This document shows, piece after piece, positions 33,955 to 43,403 of a stretch of 64,000 nucleotides of DNA. The stretch comes from Ensifer sp. IC3342. Its GTDB lineage: Bacteria > Pseudomonadota > Alphaproteobacteria > Rhizobiales > Rhizobiaceae. Below the pieces are notes generated by a model that saw nothing but the letters and a program-made list of their open reading frames with translations, was not told the origin of the DNA and searched no databases. The stretch lies in the NCBI RefSeq assembly GCF_020193655.1, contig NZ_JADYVE010000021.1:1-64000 (forward strand), written 5' to 3'. Within the stretch, counting starts at the first letter, position 1. Every line of letters starts with the position of its first letter. Both the position numbers and the translations under genes were made by a program.

Positions 33955-34698
33955 ATGAAGACCGTACTCATCACCGGCAGTTCGTCCGGCTATGGGCTGG
34001 AAACCGCCCGCCACTTCCTTGCACGCGGCTGGACCGTGATCGCCACCATGCGCACCCCGCGCGAAGGCCTGCTTCCGGCCTCGGACCGCGTCCGTCTTCT
34101 GCCTCTCGACGTCACCGTTCCCGAAGGCATCAAGGCCGCGATCGAAGCGGCCGGGCCGATCGACGTTCTGGTCAACAATGCCGGTATCGGGGTCGTCGGC
34201 GCGTTCGAGGCAACGCCGATGTCGCATGTGCGCAAGGTGTTCGAGACCAACACCTTCGGCGTGATAGCGATGACGCAGGCCGTGATCCCGCAGATGCGGG
34301 CACGCCGGTCCGGCGTGATCGTCAACGTCACCTCCAGCGTGACGCTGGCGTCGATGCCGCTGGCGGCGGCCTATACGGCCAGCAAGCAGGCCATTGAAGG
34401 CTTTACCGGCTCGCTTGCCCATGAGCTCGGCGCTTTCGACGTGCGGGTGAGGCTGGTGGAGCCCGGCTATGCGCCGACGACGCGGTTCACGGCAAATATC
34501 GACATTCCCGTCACCGACCTCATCCCCGAGGCCTATGCGGATTTTGCCCAGCCGATCTTTGCCGATTTCGCCAATCCGCCACTGACAACGAAGGAAAGCG
34601 ATGTGGCCGAGGCCGTGTGGCTGGCCGTGAACGACGCCTCGGACCGGCTGCGCTATCCGGCCGGGCCGGACGCGGTTGCCCTGGCGCAAGTTGCCTGA
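33955..34698 (+). CDS. Short-chain dehydrogenase/reductase
   Basis: A 247-residue classical SDR. Cofactor site VLITGSSSGYGLETARHFL; NNAG motif VLVNNAGIGVVGAF; catalytic serine in VNVTSSVTLASMPLAAAYTA and the YTASK tyrosine-lysine pair; then VRLVEPGYAPTTRF. NADPH is favoured by the arginine-rich segment (ATMRTPREG). Substrate unknown. It probably responded to the adjacent AraC-type regulator, now frameshifted. Confidence 0.9.
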   Translation: MKTVLITGSSSGYGLETARHFLARGWTVIATMRTPREGLLPASDRVRLLPLDVTVPEGIKAAIEAAGPIDVLVNNAGIGVVGAFEATPMSHVRKVFETNTFGVIAMTQAVIPQMRARRSGVIVNVTSSVTLASMPLAAAYTASKQAIEGFTGSLAHELGAFDVRVRLVEPGYAPTTRFTANIDIPVTDLIPEAYADFAQPIFADFANPPLTTKESDVAEAVWLAVNDASDRLRYPAGPDAVALAQVA

Positions 34699-34782
34699 CT
34701 GGGCGGGAGCCGATCATCATTCCGCATCCGACACACCGACGGCTGCTTGGGCATGCTACATTTCCAGGCAGTCGCTCCCATG

Positions 34783-35874
34783 TCACGCCAGCACCGAGCC
34801 CACGGGGCGGCGGGGTGAGAAGGCAAGCGTCGGTCCGTAGCCGAAGCGCATGACGATATCGGGACGCGATCCGCCTTCCCCGATCAGCGTTGCCAGTTCT
34901 GGCCGCAGATGCGCAACCTCGACGGGCTGGTTGACGAAGGCGTGCTTGAGGCCGAGCGCCGTCGCGGCGAGCGCAAAGCGCTGGCAGGCACGGCCGACGG
35001 CGATCCAGTGCGCCTTGTCCTCTCTCTCGGCCAGGAAAATCGCGATGCCCGCCGAGGAGTCGATCTGACGGGCATATTTGTCGTTCTCGGATGCGGCCGT
35101 GAAGAACAGGTCGAAGGCAGGCCCGCCAAGAAACTCCGGCAATACGGGATTGCCGCTTGCAGCCGAGAACAAACCGTCGCCGGAAGCCATCGCGCCATTG
35201 GGGCTGAACCGCAGCCATTGCTTCAGTTCGGCCATGAAGGCGGCGTCGGCCATCTGCGCGTCGTTTCCGGCAACGACCAGATCCCGCACCTTGTTCATCC
35301 GTGCCTGGTCCGTCAGAAGCACGACGCGGACGCCCGGCGTTTCGGCGGCCTGCCGCAACGTTTCGATATCGGCTGCAGGCGGCGAGCGCCCGTCATAAAC
35401 GGCGCGGGTGGATTGCCGCCTGGGGATGGCGGCAAGCAGCGGGTTCGAACGGGCCGTAGCCGCGATAAAGGAATAGCGTATGCGTCCGTCGCCAGCGTCC
35501 GCCTCCAACTCGCCAGGCCGCCCCGACGCCGTCGCGGCGATCAGGAGGTTTTCAGCCGCGCAGCCGAGGCTGACGAAGAGATGATGATCGTCGGGATCGA
35601 CGGCAGGGGTTGCCCGCGACAGGTCGGGCAGAATGTCGATGACGCCCTGCTCGACGCGAAACCGCCAAGGCTGAGTGTTGTGGCTGTTGGCGGCAAGCGT
35701 TGCGTAACGGATGACATCGGCAATATCGGAATCGACGCGGATAGGCTCGCGCAGGCGGGTCGCATAGTCGTCATAACTGCTCATCGACCCGACCACCGAC
35801 CGCCAGCCGGCGGCTCCAGCGCCTGCCAGCAGAACTGCGCCGCCCGCGCCTATGAGCATATCCCGCCTTTTCAT
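34783..35874 (-). CDS. Tat-exported nitroreductase-family protein (Acg-like)
   Basis: A 363-residue protein with a Tat-type signal MKRRDMLIGAGGAVLLAGAG. The mature part is a nitroreductase-fold domain duplicated as in Acg-family FMN proteins: RYATLAANSHNTQPWRFRVE, IPRRQSTRAVYDGRSPP, AIFLAEREDKAHWIAVGRAC and IVMRFGYGPTLAFSPRRPVG. The FMN-binding residues of the first half appear conserved. Likely periplasmic, unknown substrate. AAAGGAG nine bases before the ATG at 35874 sets the start. It converges on the SDR gene. Confidence 0.8.
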   Translation of the reverse strand: MKRRDMLIGAGGAVLLAGAGAAGWRSVVGSMSSYDDYATRLREPIRVDSDIADVIRYATLAANSHNTQPWRFRVEQGVIDILPDLSRATPAVDPDDHHLFVSLGCAAENLLIAATASGRPGELEADAGDGRIRYSFIAATARSNPLLAAIPRRQSTRAVYDGRSPPAADIETLRQAAETPGVRVVLLTDQARMNKVRDLVVAGNDAQMADAAFMAELKQWLRFSPNGAMASGDGLFSAASGNPVLPEFLGGPAFDLFFTAASENDKYARQIDSSAGIAIFLAEREDKAHWIAVGRACQRFALAATALGLKHAFVNQPVEVAHLRPELATLIGEGGSRPDIVMRFGYGPTLAFSPRRPVGSVLA

Positions 35875-36053
35875 GCCGGCTCCTTTCTCTGTCCTCTTAC
35901 GCCTTTGGAGCGACATGCCGTTGACCTCGGTCAAAAGGTCGGCAGTTGAAGGTCGATAGTTTCGGCGAACTGCGATGACGCTCGGCCGGCAGGATGGGCA
36001 TGAGCCCGCAATGCGTCCAGCACAGCATGCGTCACGCGTCGAGGGGTGAGGAG

Positions 36054-36552
36054 ATGTCCGTGCCTGCACAGGATCGCTTCAGCATAGAGGGGCAGGTGAG
36101 CCCCGACTTTGAGGTGGTGCGAAAAACCTTCATCGAGAATTTCTCACGACGACATGAGCTGGGCGGCGCGTGCTGCGTCTTCCACCGTGGCGAAAAGGTC
36201 GTCGACTTGTGGGGTGGTACACGGAACAAATCGACCGGTGAGCCTTGGCAAGAGGACACCATGGCCCTGCTTTGGTCGGCAACCAAGGGCCTTGCTGCAA
36301 TGACGCTGGCGCTCGCTCATTCCCGCGGCTGGCTCGATTACGAGGAGCGCATCTGCACCTATTGGCCGGAGTTCGCACAGCAGGGCAAGGAAAGGATCAC
36401 CGTCCGTCAACTCCTGGCGCATCAGGCGGGCCTGTTTGCAGATGGAAATCGGCTATGCCTATGTCACGAGCCAGATGGACCGCGCTCACCGGGGACCCGC
36501 GAGATGTCGCGCTGCGAAACGCGGTGTACGCTGTCATTTCGACAGAGCGATA
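36054..36552 (+). pseudogene. Serine hydrolase (beta-lactamase/EstB-type) with internal deletion
   Basis: N-terminal residues match well: MSVPAQDRFSIEGQVSPDFE, GGACCVFHRGEKVVDLWGGT and LLWSATKGLAAMTLALAHSR with the SATK nucleophile motif. After VRQLLAHQAGLFA the frame jumps into the far C-terminus of the same family (EIGYAYVTSQMD, then ALTGDPRDVALRNAVYAVIS in another frame). About 220 central residues, including the tyrosine motif, are deleted. GAGGAG precedes the ATG. Dead gene. Confidence 0.8.
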
Positions 36553-36689
36553 GGCAGCGTGGTCGATCTGGTGAATGCGGCTGCACGCGACGCGCCTGTT
36601 CCCGTCAGCGGAACTGCTCGGACTCGCGACGGAGCCGGAACGCGCACAGGATCGCTACTGCCACGATGATCGGCGCGAAAGAGGCGGCA

Positions 36690-36785
36690 GTTGACGTATG
36701 TGATGTTGCCTTGAAGATCAGTGGTCGAAATGACCATTACCTTGTTCAGGGCTTCGAGAACTTTTGCATTGAACGCGTTTTCCAC
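36690..36785 (-). pseudogene. PAS-domain regulator, N-terminal fragment
   Basis: Thirty-two residues (NAKVLEALNKVMVISTTDLQ, GNITYVN) match the start of a PAS domain as found in rhizobial sensor kinases and chemoreceptors. The match stops abruptly, next to the serine hydrolase remnant. The start codon is GTG with a GGAAAAG-type leader. Confidence 0.55.
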
Positions 36786-36863
36786 TTTTCAGCACTTTTC
36801 CAAAAAAACGGTTGGTTGGTCGCAAGTTTCTCCTCCTCGTTGTGGGTTATAGGCCGCGCGATG

Positions 36864-36890
36864 AAACATGTAAAACATATACACATGTTT
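36864..36890. repeat. Inverted repeat AAACATGT-N11-ACATGTTT
   Basis: Exact 8-base arms in an AT-rich pocket, upstream of the minus-strand PAS fragment (start 36785). It has the size and symmetry of a regulator-binding site. Confidence 0.5.
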
Positions 36891-36949
36891 ATTGCGGCCG
36901 GATGTCGCACGCTATGATGTAGGCCTGCAACGCACCCACGCTATCTATA

Positions 36950-36974
36950 TGCGTATGGTTGTGACGCATACGCA
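36950..36974. repeat. Inverted repeat TGCGTATG-N9-CATACGCA
   Basis: Exact 8-base arms, 60 bases from the previous palindrome. The two are unrelated in sequence. No intact gene starts within 300 bases on either side. Confidence 0.45.
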
Positions 36975-37189
36975 AGGTATGTGTTCAGGGAAAGCTCGCT
37001 GATGTCGGTCGCGCATTGCGGATCTTGATTGACATTGCCGATAGCCGGCTCGATCAGCGACCAGCTTCCACGGTCGCTAGGTCGCTTTGACGGAAACGGA
37101 GTTTGTGATGACAACGATACGAGGTATGGCACGCCAGCACCGCATCCATTGACATCTGTTGACCCGGGGATCGGTGCAGTCGCAGTCTT

Positions 37190-37320
37190 CAGGATTGCCT
37201 GATACGAGTCATGCACAATTGCGCCAGATGCTCAAGCCTGCAAGTCGGATGCCCGAACACGGCAACCTCGGGCCTTGGCGCTTTATCGTTCTTACAGGAA
37301 GGGCGGGGCTCGCACGAGCC
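37190..37320 (+). pseudogene. Nitroreductase-family fragment
   Basis: The peptide LRQMLKPASRMPEHGNLGPW plus RFIVLTG matches the FMN-binding start of YdjA-type nitroreductases (normally xxARxPDHGxLxPWRFxxxxG). The frame then loses similarity and runs into the convergent phosphatase gene. Only about 40 of 190 residues remain. Confidence 0.65.
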
Positions 37321-37357
37321 GCGATCTCGCCGAAGTCTATGCTTGGCTGGCTTCTTG

Positions 37358-38131
37358 TTAACGCTTAGCTCGCCTAAACGGCACGAGCGGCTCTGCCTCC
37401 CGCACCGAATACGCCTTGTCCTTGGATCCCGACGACACGATGAATGTCGGCCGCGGATCGCCCATGGGCAGCAGCAAGGCCGTCAGCTTGTTGCTCATAT
37501 AAGCGCCGGTATCAAGATTGATGTGCGACTCGTAAAGCTCGGGCTGATGGCTCTCTGTGATGGTATGGCCATGAGCCACTATTTTGGGAAGCCGCCCCGT
37601 GTGAGCGATAAGCGGCTTGCTGTCCCAGCGCATGAGGTACCTATCCTGTTCGTCGAGCGGGACATCAGGATCAATGCCCGCGTGGACGAAGAAGTAATCC
37701 GCAGTCTGATAACAGGGCAGGGCGTTTCGGAGCATTGCCACATGCGACGGATGTTCCTCGAGAAATTTGACCGCCAGTTCGTCCCTGAAGCGCCCGAAGC
37801 CGTCGGGCCCCGTATATTCATATCCGTCGTACCCGTAGGAAGCCACCGTCGCATCGCCGCCATTGTAATGCCAGCCCCGCGACAGTTCGGACCCGCGGTC
37901 CAGGAAGCGAAGCATCAGGTCTTCGTGATTGCCTTGGATCAGGACCGAGGCGGGTTGCCGGCTGAGTTCGTGCTCGACGAGGTCCAGGGCCTTGCGGGAG
38001 TAGGGTCCGCGGTCGATAACGTCGCCGAGAAAAACGACCCGAACATGCGGGAGGTTCACGTATATATATTCCGGTAGACGCTCGAGCAAATCCGCCCGCC
38101 CGTGTACGTCTCCAACAGCCACAGTATCCAT
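37358..38131 (-). CDS. Metallophosphoesterase (PPP-type serine/threonine phosphatase-like)
   Basis: A 257-residue soluble enzyme with the full PPP/calcineurin motif set: GDVHGR, GDVIDRGPYS, LIQGNHEDLMLRF, FFVHAGIDPDVPLDEQ and VAHGHTITESHQPE. Such bacterial enzymes hydrolyse phosphoproteins or Ap4A with two metal ions. AGGGG eight bases before the ATG at 38131 gives the start. It stands alone, downstream of a second metallophosphoesterase on the same strand, and appears functional. Confidence 0.85.
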   Translation of the reverse strand: MDTVAVGDVHGRADLLERLPEYIYVNLPHVRVVFLGDVIDRGPYSRKALDLVEHELSRQPASVLIQGNHEDLMLRFLDRGSELSRGWHYNGGDATVASYGYDGYEYTGPDGFGRFRDELAVKFLEEHPSHVAMLRNALPCYQTADYFFVHAGIDPDVPLDEQDRYLMRWDSKPLIAHTGRLPKIVAHGHTITESHQPELYESHINLDTGAYMSNKLTALLLPMGDPRPTFIVSSGSKDKAYSVREAEPLVPFRRAKR

Positions 38132-38410
38132 TCCACAACCCCTTAGACCTTTTGACTGCGCACCTACATGACTCGAAACGATGTCGAAATGTTCTACAGG
38201 CCGCGAGTGGCATGGGGATTTCAATTGCAGGCTCTGCAAGCGCGGCCTCATCCCACAACCTACCAGGACGGGACCGAATCGACGACGATGCGCCAATCGC
38301 CCTTAGCGCTTCAGATGCTGCCAAGGCACGGAACGCATTAGCATAGCCGAAGGTGTCTCCAGCGGCGAAGCGTGGTACTCCCCAATGCTCCGCCACCATT
38401 AGACCATCCG

Positions 38411-39133
38411 TCAGATGTCGACGACCATCCAGCTACCGCGAAATCGATCCTCGAGCTCTCCCGGATATCCGATCGGATTGCTTAACACCCTCGTGAGCCC
38501 TACCACGTAGTCAACAGGCTGATGAACGTGGCCGTGGATCCATAGGGTAGGGCCATCCTTCATCAGATCATCGAGGTTCGACGCGTAGGCGGCGCTGAGG
38601 CGGCCGTCCGCGAAGCGTGGGGAGACTGAAAGGCGACTGGGGGCGTGGTGGGTGACGACAACGGTCTTTCCCTTGGCAGTAGCCAGCGCATGCTCCAGGT
38701 ATGCGCGGCTATACAGATGCATCCGAACCGTACGCTCGGGGGTGAACCGGACAAAGGGACGCTTTGTGAACTTGATCAGCTTGTAGTCATTCATCCCGGT
38801 CCGCGCGTCGAAGATTGCCAACTCCTGACTGCCGGTTATGGCGAAGTCCGTCCAAAGCGTGCATCCGACAAAAGTCACGCAGCCAATGGTAACCGCATCG
38901 TTCTCCAAGAAATGCACATGCGGTAGTCGGGACGCAGCCTCCCTTCCTTCGCGAAGGGCGTCGACGTATGCGGTACGGTAGTAGTCGTGGTTTCCGGCCA
39001 CGAAGACCACGTCCATGGCGGGAGCGACATGCTCGTGCAACCAGCCCAACGCCGGAGCAACGCCTCCGACACCGAAATCGCCCGCGACCACGCAGACGTC
39101 GGCATCCGGCAGAGGTTGCGGGACAGGTGACAA
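38411..39133 (-). pseudogene. Metallophosphoesterase lacking its N-terminal metal motif
   Basis: The frame has VCVVAGDFGVGGVAPALGWL, VVFVAGNHDYYRTAYVDALR, VVVTHHAPSRLSVSPRFADG and LWIHGHVHQPVDYVV, so most metal ligands of a calcineurin-like phosphoesterase are present. The first motif (DLHL-type Asp and His, normally residues 7-10) is missing: the only start is a TTG inside the fold, and a stop lies a few codons upstream. Either the N-terminus was deleted near 39135 or there is a frameshift. Scored as probably inactive. Confidence 0.65.
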
Positions 39134-39367
39134 ACAGGACCGTAAACCCTCTTATCCGGTGATTTGGACGAGGGTGGCTTAAAGTCATGAAAACTTCGTG
39201 CCTTTTGGCTCTGGGAAATCTGAGCCTTCCTTTTGCGGAAGCTTTCGCTTGCCGTGGGCAATTTCAGGCTACTTTTTACACGCACGCTCGCGCAGCCCGT
39301 CGCAACGCGAGCGACCCGAGGGTAACGTGGAACCCGTTCTCATTCACCTTGGAGCCTTCCGACGGGC

Positions 39368-39595
39368 GTGCTGATGTGCGCCGGGAACGCGCGCGAGTAT
39401 GCCTCGAACCCATACCTGCCGTGGAAGCTCGGCCTGATCTTCCTAGCAGGGACCAACATCACGCTATTGCACTCTACCGTGTGGGGCTCGCGCGGACGCT
39501 GGGGCGAGCGGGCGCCCGCCGCGGCCCAGACCGAAGCAATTGCATCGCTGGCCCTGTTGGCCGGCGCGATCACCTGCGGTCGTCTCGTGGCTTAG
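39368..39595 (+). pseudogene. DUF6644-type membrane protein, C-terminal fragment
   Basis: About 75 residues (AREYASNPYLPWKLGLIFLA, ASLALLAGAITCGRLVA) match the last two membrane helices of a small membrane-protein family often paired with DUF6152. Family members are about 160 residues; the first half is absent. Confidence 0.55.
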
Positions 39596-39606
39596 GGACA
39601 AACACG

Positions 39607-39858
39607 ATGAGCCTCCGCTCGCTCATGCTCGGCAGCGTGGCCGCCCTCGGCTTTGCGGTCTCCGTCGACGGCCATCATGGCTGGGGCGCCTACGACACGG
39701 ATCGCCCGCTTTATCTTGAGGGGACGATGGCAGAAGTGCACTGGCGCACGACGTGGCACTTGTCAATGTCAATCCAGCTTCGTGGACGAGCAAACTCCGG
39801 GAAGCGCCGACAGCGAAGCTCAAGATCGAGATTCGCGCCAGAAGCAGTAACGCGGTGA
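39607..39858 (+). pseudogene. DUF6152-type secreted protein, truncated and frameshifted
   Basis: The start MSLRSLMLGSVAALGFAVSV is a signal peptide, followed by HHGWGAYDTDRPLYLEGTMA and EVHW, the DUF6152 signature. After EVHW the frame shifts; ALVNVNPASWTSKLREAP continues in the next frame. The rest is cut off near 39860, just before the mgdD gene. It normally follows the DUF6644-type gene, as here, so both are remains of one operon. Confidence 0.65.
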
Positions 39859-39913
39859 CACGGCTGTACTGGCTGGTGGCCAGTGCACCGCCTGCTTTGA
39901 TGGGCTGCGCAGT

Positions 39914-40447
39914 TCAGGCGAATTCCACGCTCATACGCACGAGGTCTTCCCATAGGCTTTCGGCAAAGCCGCGCAGGACCATGACCTCGAAGGCGGCAAT
40001 CTCGATGCGCGTGAGATGCACGGAGACATGCCCAAGCAGGGTCATGGCGGAAGTGCCGACGGGGAATGCGCCGGGATCGAGATCAACCGCCGTGCCCTTG
40101 GCGAGCATTCGTTCCACGATAGTGCCTTCGACGCGGATGCGAACGCGCCCGTGGCTCTGGTCGACAGCCGTCGCATGCGGCTGAAGCGCTGTCGAGAGCG
40201 CAGCGAACTCGTCTCGAGAAAGCGGCGCATCGCCGACGATGAACCATTGCCCGGGGCCGGCGGCGCGCACCGAACGGTGCGCGGCACCGGTGGCTCTTTC
40301 CAGCACGCCGAAGAGGTCGGGAGTATGGGGCCGGCCGAGAACCTGCACGACATGGCCTTCGGGCATGGCGGTGATGGAGAGGCCGCGCGAAGCCGGTCTC
40401 GGCGCCGAACCGAGCGCCGGGCGAAGTGTAATTCGGAAATCAGACAT
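39914..40447 (-). CDS. mgdD: N-methylglutamate dehydrogenase subunit D (sarcosine-oxidase gamma-like)
   Basis: A 177-residue small subunit of the heterotetrameric N-methylglutamate dehydrogenase, homologous to the gamma subunit of sarcosine oxidase. Visible family features are GHVVQVLGRPHTPDLFGVLE, AAGPGQWFIVGDAPLSRDEF and a C-terminal HLTRIEIAAFEVMVLRGFAE with the closing hydrophobic helix. It has no cofactor of its own and stabilises the complex. It overlaps mgdC by eight bases, last gene of mgdABCD. The operon content (with mgs, gmaS and dmm nearby) favours N-methylglutamate over sarcosine as substrate; sequence alone would allow soxG. Confidence 0.85.
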   Translation of the reverse strand: MSDFRITLRPALGSAPRPASRGLSITAMPEGHVVQVLGRPHTPDLFGVLERATGAAHRSVRAAGPGQWFIVGDAPLSRDEFAALSTALQPHATAVDQSHGRVRIRVEGTIVERMLAKGTAVDLDPGAFPVGTSAMTLLGHVSVHLTRIEIAAFEVMVLRGFAESLWEDLVRMSVEFA

Positions 40448-43403
40448 GGAGCCTCTCGTTCGTGGGATCGACGAAGATTGGATCGCAGAGGATGGCTGGT
40501 GCGTATTCGCTTTTTAGGCCATTCCAGACCACGACTTCTTCGCCAAGGCGCTCCGGTCCGCGTTTGACGAGCGCGAGGCCGATCGTGCAGCCGATGTGCG
40601 GCGAGAAGGCGCTCGAGGTGACGTAGCCTTGATCGTTCTCGAGCGTCGCGGCTGCGTTCTTTTCCAGGATGTGCGAGCCCGTCTTGAACGATGCGGTTGG
40701 GTCAAGAGGGCGCACACCGACGAGACGGAGCCGGTCGGCGGCCTTGAGGCCTTCCCGTTCCAGCATAACCTTGCCGATGAAATCAGCCTTTGTGGCGGAG
40801 ACCATCTTGCCGAAGCCTAGATCGTCCGGGATGACGGTGCCGTTGATTTCCGAATGGGTGACATGGCCCTTCTCGATGCGCAAGACACCGAGCGCTTCCG
40901 TCCCGTACGGCTGGAGACCGTGTTCGGCGCCCGCATCCATCAGGATATCGGCGATGCTTTCCGCATAGCCGGCGGGTACGGCGAGTTCATAGGCAAGCTC
41001 GCCCGAGAAGGATATGCGGAAGAGGCGTGCGTGTAATTTGCCGCCGCAAAGCGAGACTTCCTTCGCGGCAAGGAAGGGGAACGCCGCACTGGAAATGTCG
41101 TCGTCGACGATCTTCTCCAGAACAAGCCGCGCCTTCGGTCCGGCGATCGCCATCTGCGCCCATTGATCGGTGGCCGAGGCGAGACGGACATCGAGCTCGG
41201 GCCAAAGTGCCTGGGCACAAAATTCGAGATGGTTCATGACACCCGCCGCATAGGCGGTCGTCGTCGACATGAAGAAATGCCCTTCGCCGAGCCGGCTCGT
41301 CGTGCCGTCGTCATAGATGAAGCCGTCCTCGCGAAGCATGAGCCCGTAGCGCGCCTTGCCGACCGGCAGCTTCAAGAAGGCGTTGCAATAGACCCGGTTC
41401 AGGAATTCAGCGGCGTCCGCGCCGAAGATCTCGATCTTGCCGAGCGTCGAGACGTCGCAGAGCCCGACGTTCTGGCGGACGTTGACGACTTCGCGATCGA
41501 CGCTTTCGCGCCAGGTCTTCTCGCCGCCGCGCGGAAACCAGGCCGAGCGGTACCAGAGGCCGGTCTCGACGAAGATCGCGCCGTTCTTGGCAGCCCAGTC
41601 ATGCAGCGGCGACTTGCGGACCGGCTGGAAATGATACCCGGAATGTGCGCCGGTCAGCGCACCGAACGATACCGGGGTATAGAAGGGGCGGAATGTCGTC
41701 GTTCCAACCTCGGCCGGTGAAACGCCCCGTGCTTCGGCGAGAAGCCCGATCGCGTTTACGTTCGAGAGCTTGCCCTGATCGGTCGCCATGCCGCTGGTCG
41801 TGTAGCGTTTGGCGAGTTCCACATGGCCGTAGCCCTCGCGAACCGCAAGGCCGATATCCTTGAGATGCACGTCGTTCTGAAAGTCGACGAAGGCCTTGCC
41901 CTTGATGCCGGGGATCGACCAGAGCGGTTTTGCCGGACGGCTTTCCTCCTCCGCCTCGACGTTCGGCAGTGCCGCCGGCCGGCAGGAGATTCCCAGCTCG
42001 GAGAGGATTGCCGCAGCTTGCGCGGAACCCTCCTGGATGCACGCGGCAATGCCGACCGTCGCAGCCGCGGCGCCGGCGATCCTCAGGTCTTTCAGGTCTT
42101 GAGGCGCGAGAAAGGCGGCATTCTCCTCCGACCAGAACGGCTTGCTGCCCCGATGGCAGGCGAGATGGATGATCGGGCTGAAGCCCCCCGCCATGGCGAG
42201 GGCATCCACCGCGATCGTTTCCGACCGGCCGTCGTGCAGGACCTCGATGGCCGACACCGATTTGTTGCCCTTTGTTTGGCACACGACCGCGTTTGCGATC
42301 ACCCGCGGCCTTCCGCGATAGCCGGGGGGCGCCGTCGGCCGGCTGTCGACGATGGCGGTGACCTCGATGCCGGCCGCTTCGAGATCGCGCGCGAGACGAT
42401 AGCCGCTGTCGTTGGAGGTGAAGATGGCGGTCGCCTTGCCTGGTGCGACACCATATCGGTTGAGATAGGCGCGCATTGCGCTCGCCATCATCACGCCGGG
42501 GCGGTCGTTGCCGCCGAAGACCAGCGGGCGCTCTTCGGCGCCGGTCGCAAGCAGAGCCTGTTTCGCGACGATGCGCCACAGCCGCTCGACGGGCAGATGG
42601 CTCGCCGGGTCGCACGCATGCTTCTGCACGCGTTCGACCGCACCGAAGACGTTGCCGTCGTACCAGCCGAACGCGGTCGTTCGCGTCATGAGCCGAACGT
42701 TGGGCATCGACTGCAGTTCGGCGCTCGCCTCACGTGCAAAGTCGCTTGCCGTCATGCCATCGATCATGGCGGTGTCGAAAAGCAGCGATCCGCCCGGCAT
42801 TGAGCCTTCGTCGACGAGAATGACCCTGGCGCCTGCGCGCCCGGCAGTCAGCGCCGCGGCGAGTCCAGCCGGACCGGCGCCGACGACGAGCAGGTCGCAA
42901 TGCGCCCAACTCTTCTCGTAACTGTCAGGGTCCGCTTCATGAGTTGCTTTGCCGAGGCCGGCGGCCCTTCGGATGAAGGGCTCGTAGAGTTTCTCCCAAA
43001 GCGGCGCCGGCCACATGAACGTCTTGTAGTAGAAACCGGCGCCAAGGAATGGCGACAGGAGTCCATTCAGAGCGCCGACGTCGAAATCGAGCGACGGCCA
43101 ACGGTTCTGGCTCCTGGCTTCAAGTCCCTCGTAAAGCTCCTGGACAGTGGCGCGCGTGTTTGGCTCGGTGCGTCCGCGGCGGCCGATGGTGACGAGCGCG
43201 TTCGGCTCGGACGCGCCCGCCGTCAGAATGCCGCGCGGACGATGGTATTTAAAACTGCGGCCTACGAGCATCTGCCCATTGGCAAGTAGAGCGGAGGCAA
43301 GCGTGTCGCCTTCGAGACCCGCCATAGGCTTGCTGTCGAAGCTGAAGGCGAGTGGCGCGGCGCGATTGACAAGGCCGCCCGTGGCGAGGCGATAGGAGGT
43401 CAT
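40440..43403 (-). CDS. mgdC: N-methylglutamate dehydrogenase subunit C (sarcosine-oxidase alpha-like)
   Basis: A 987-residue large subunit. Residues 1-100 are a ferredoxin-like segment (LEGDTLASALLANGQMLVGR); about 165-430 an NAD-binding oxidoreductase domain opening LLVVGAGPAGLAAALTAGRA; about 600-985 a GcvT-type tetrahydrofolate-binding domain (VGLCDVSTLGKIEIFGADAA, YDDGTTSRLGEGHFFMSTTT, IEKGHVTHSEINGTVIPDDL). It transfers the methyl carbon of N-methylglutamate to THF as methylene-THF, leaving glutamate. Its ATG shares ATGA with the mgdB stop. Length and order match mgdC/soxA. Confidence 0.9.
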   Translation of the reverse strand: MTSYRLATGGLVNRAAPLAFSFDSKPMAGLEGDTLASALLANGQMLVGRSFKYHRPRGILTAGASEPNALVTIGRRGRTEPNTRATVQELYEGLEARSQNRWPSLDFDVGALNGLLSPFLGAGFYYKTFMWPAPLWEKLYEPFIRRAAGLGKATHEADPDSYEKSWAHCDLLVVGAGPAGLAAALTAGRAGARVILVDEGSMPGGSLLFDTAMIDGMTASDFAREASAELQSMPNVRLMTRTTAFGWYDGNVFGAVERVQKHACDPASHLPVERLWRIVAKQALLATGAEERPLVFGGNDRPGVMMASAMRAYLNRYGVAPGKATAIFTSNDSGYRLARDLEAAGIEVTAIVDSRPTAPPGYRGRPRVIANAVVCQTKGNKSVSAIEVLHDGRSETIAVDALAMAGGFSPIIHLACHRGSKPFWSEENAAFLAPQDLKDLRIAGAAAATVGIAACIQEGSAQAAAILSELGISCRPAALPNVEAEEESRPAKPLWSIPGIKGKAFVDFQNDVHLKDIGLAVREGYGHVELAKRYTTSGMATDQGKLSNVNAIGLLAEARGVSPAEVGTTTFRPFYTPVSFGALTGAHSGYHFQPVRKSPLHDWAAKNGAIFVETGLWYRSAWFPRGGEKTWRESVDREVVNVRQNVGLCDVSTLGKIEIFGADAAEFLNRVYCNAFLKLPVGKARYGLMLREDGFIYDDGTTSRLGEGHFFMSTTTAYAAGVMNHLEFCAQALWPELDVRLASATDQWAQMAIAGPKARLVLEKIVDDDISSAAFPFLAAKEVSLCGGKLHARLFRISFSGELAYELAVPAGYAESIADILMDAGAEHGLQPYGTEALGVLRIEKGHVTHSEINGTVIPDDLGFGKMVSATKADFIGKVMLEREGLKAADRLRLVGVRPLDPTASFKTGSHILEKNAAATLENDQGYVTSSAFSPHIGCTIGLALVKRGPERLGEEVVVWNGLKSEYAPAILCDPIFVDPTNERLHV

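Noticed and set aside
37818..38399. 193-residue minus-strand frame beginning MVAEHWGVPRFAAGD after the truncated phosphoesterase
   Set aside because: It overlaps 300 bases of the intact phosphatase gene on the same strand in another frame, and only its first 45 residues look protein-like.
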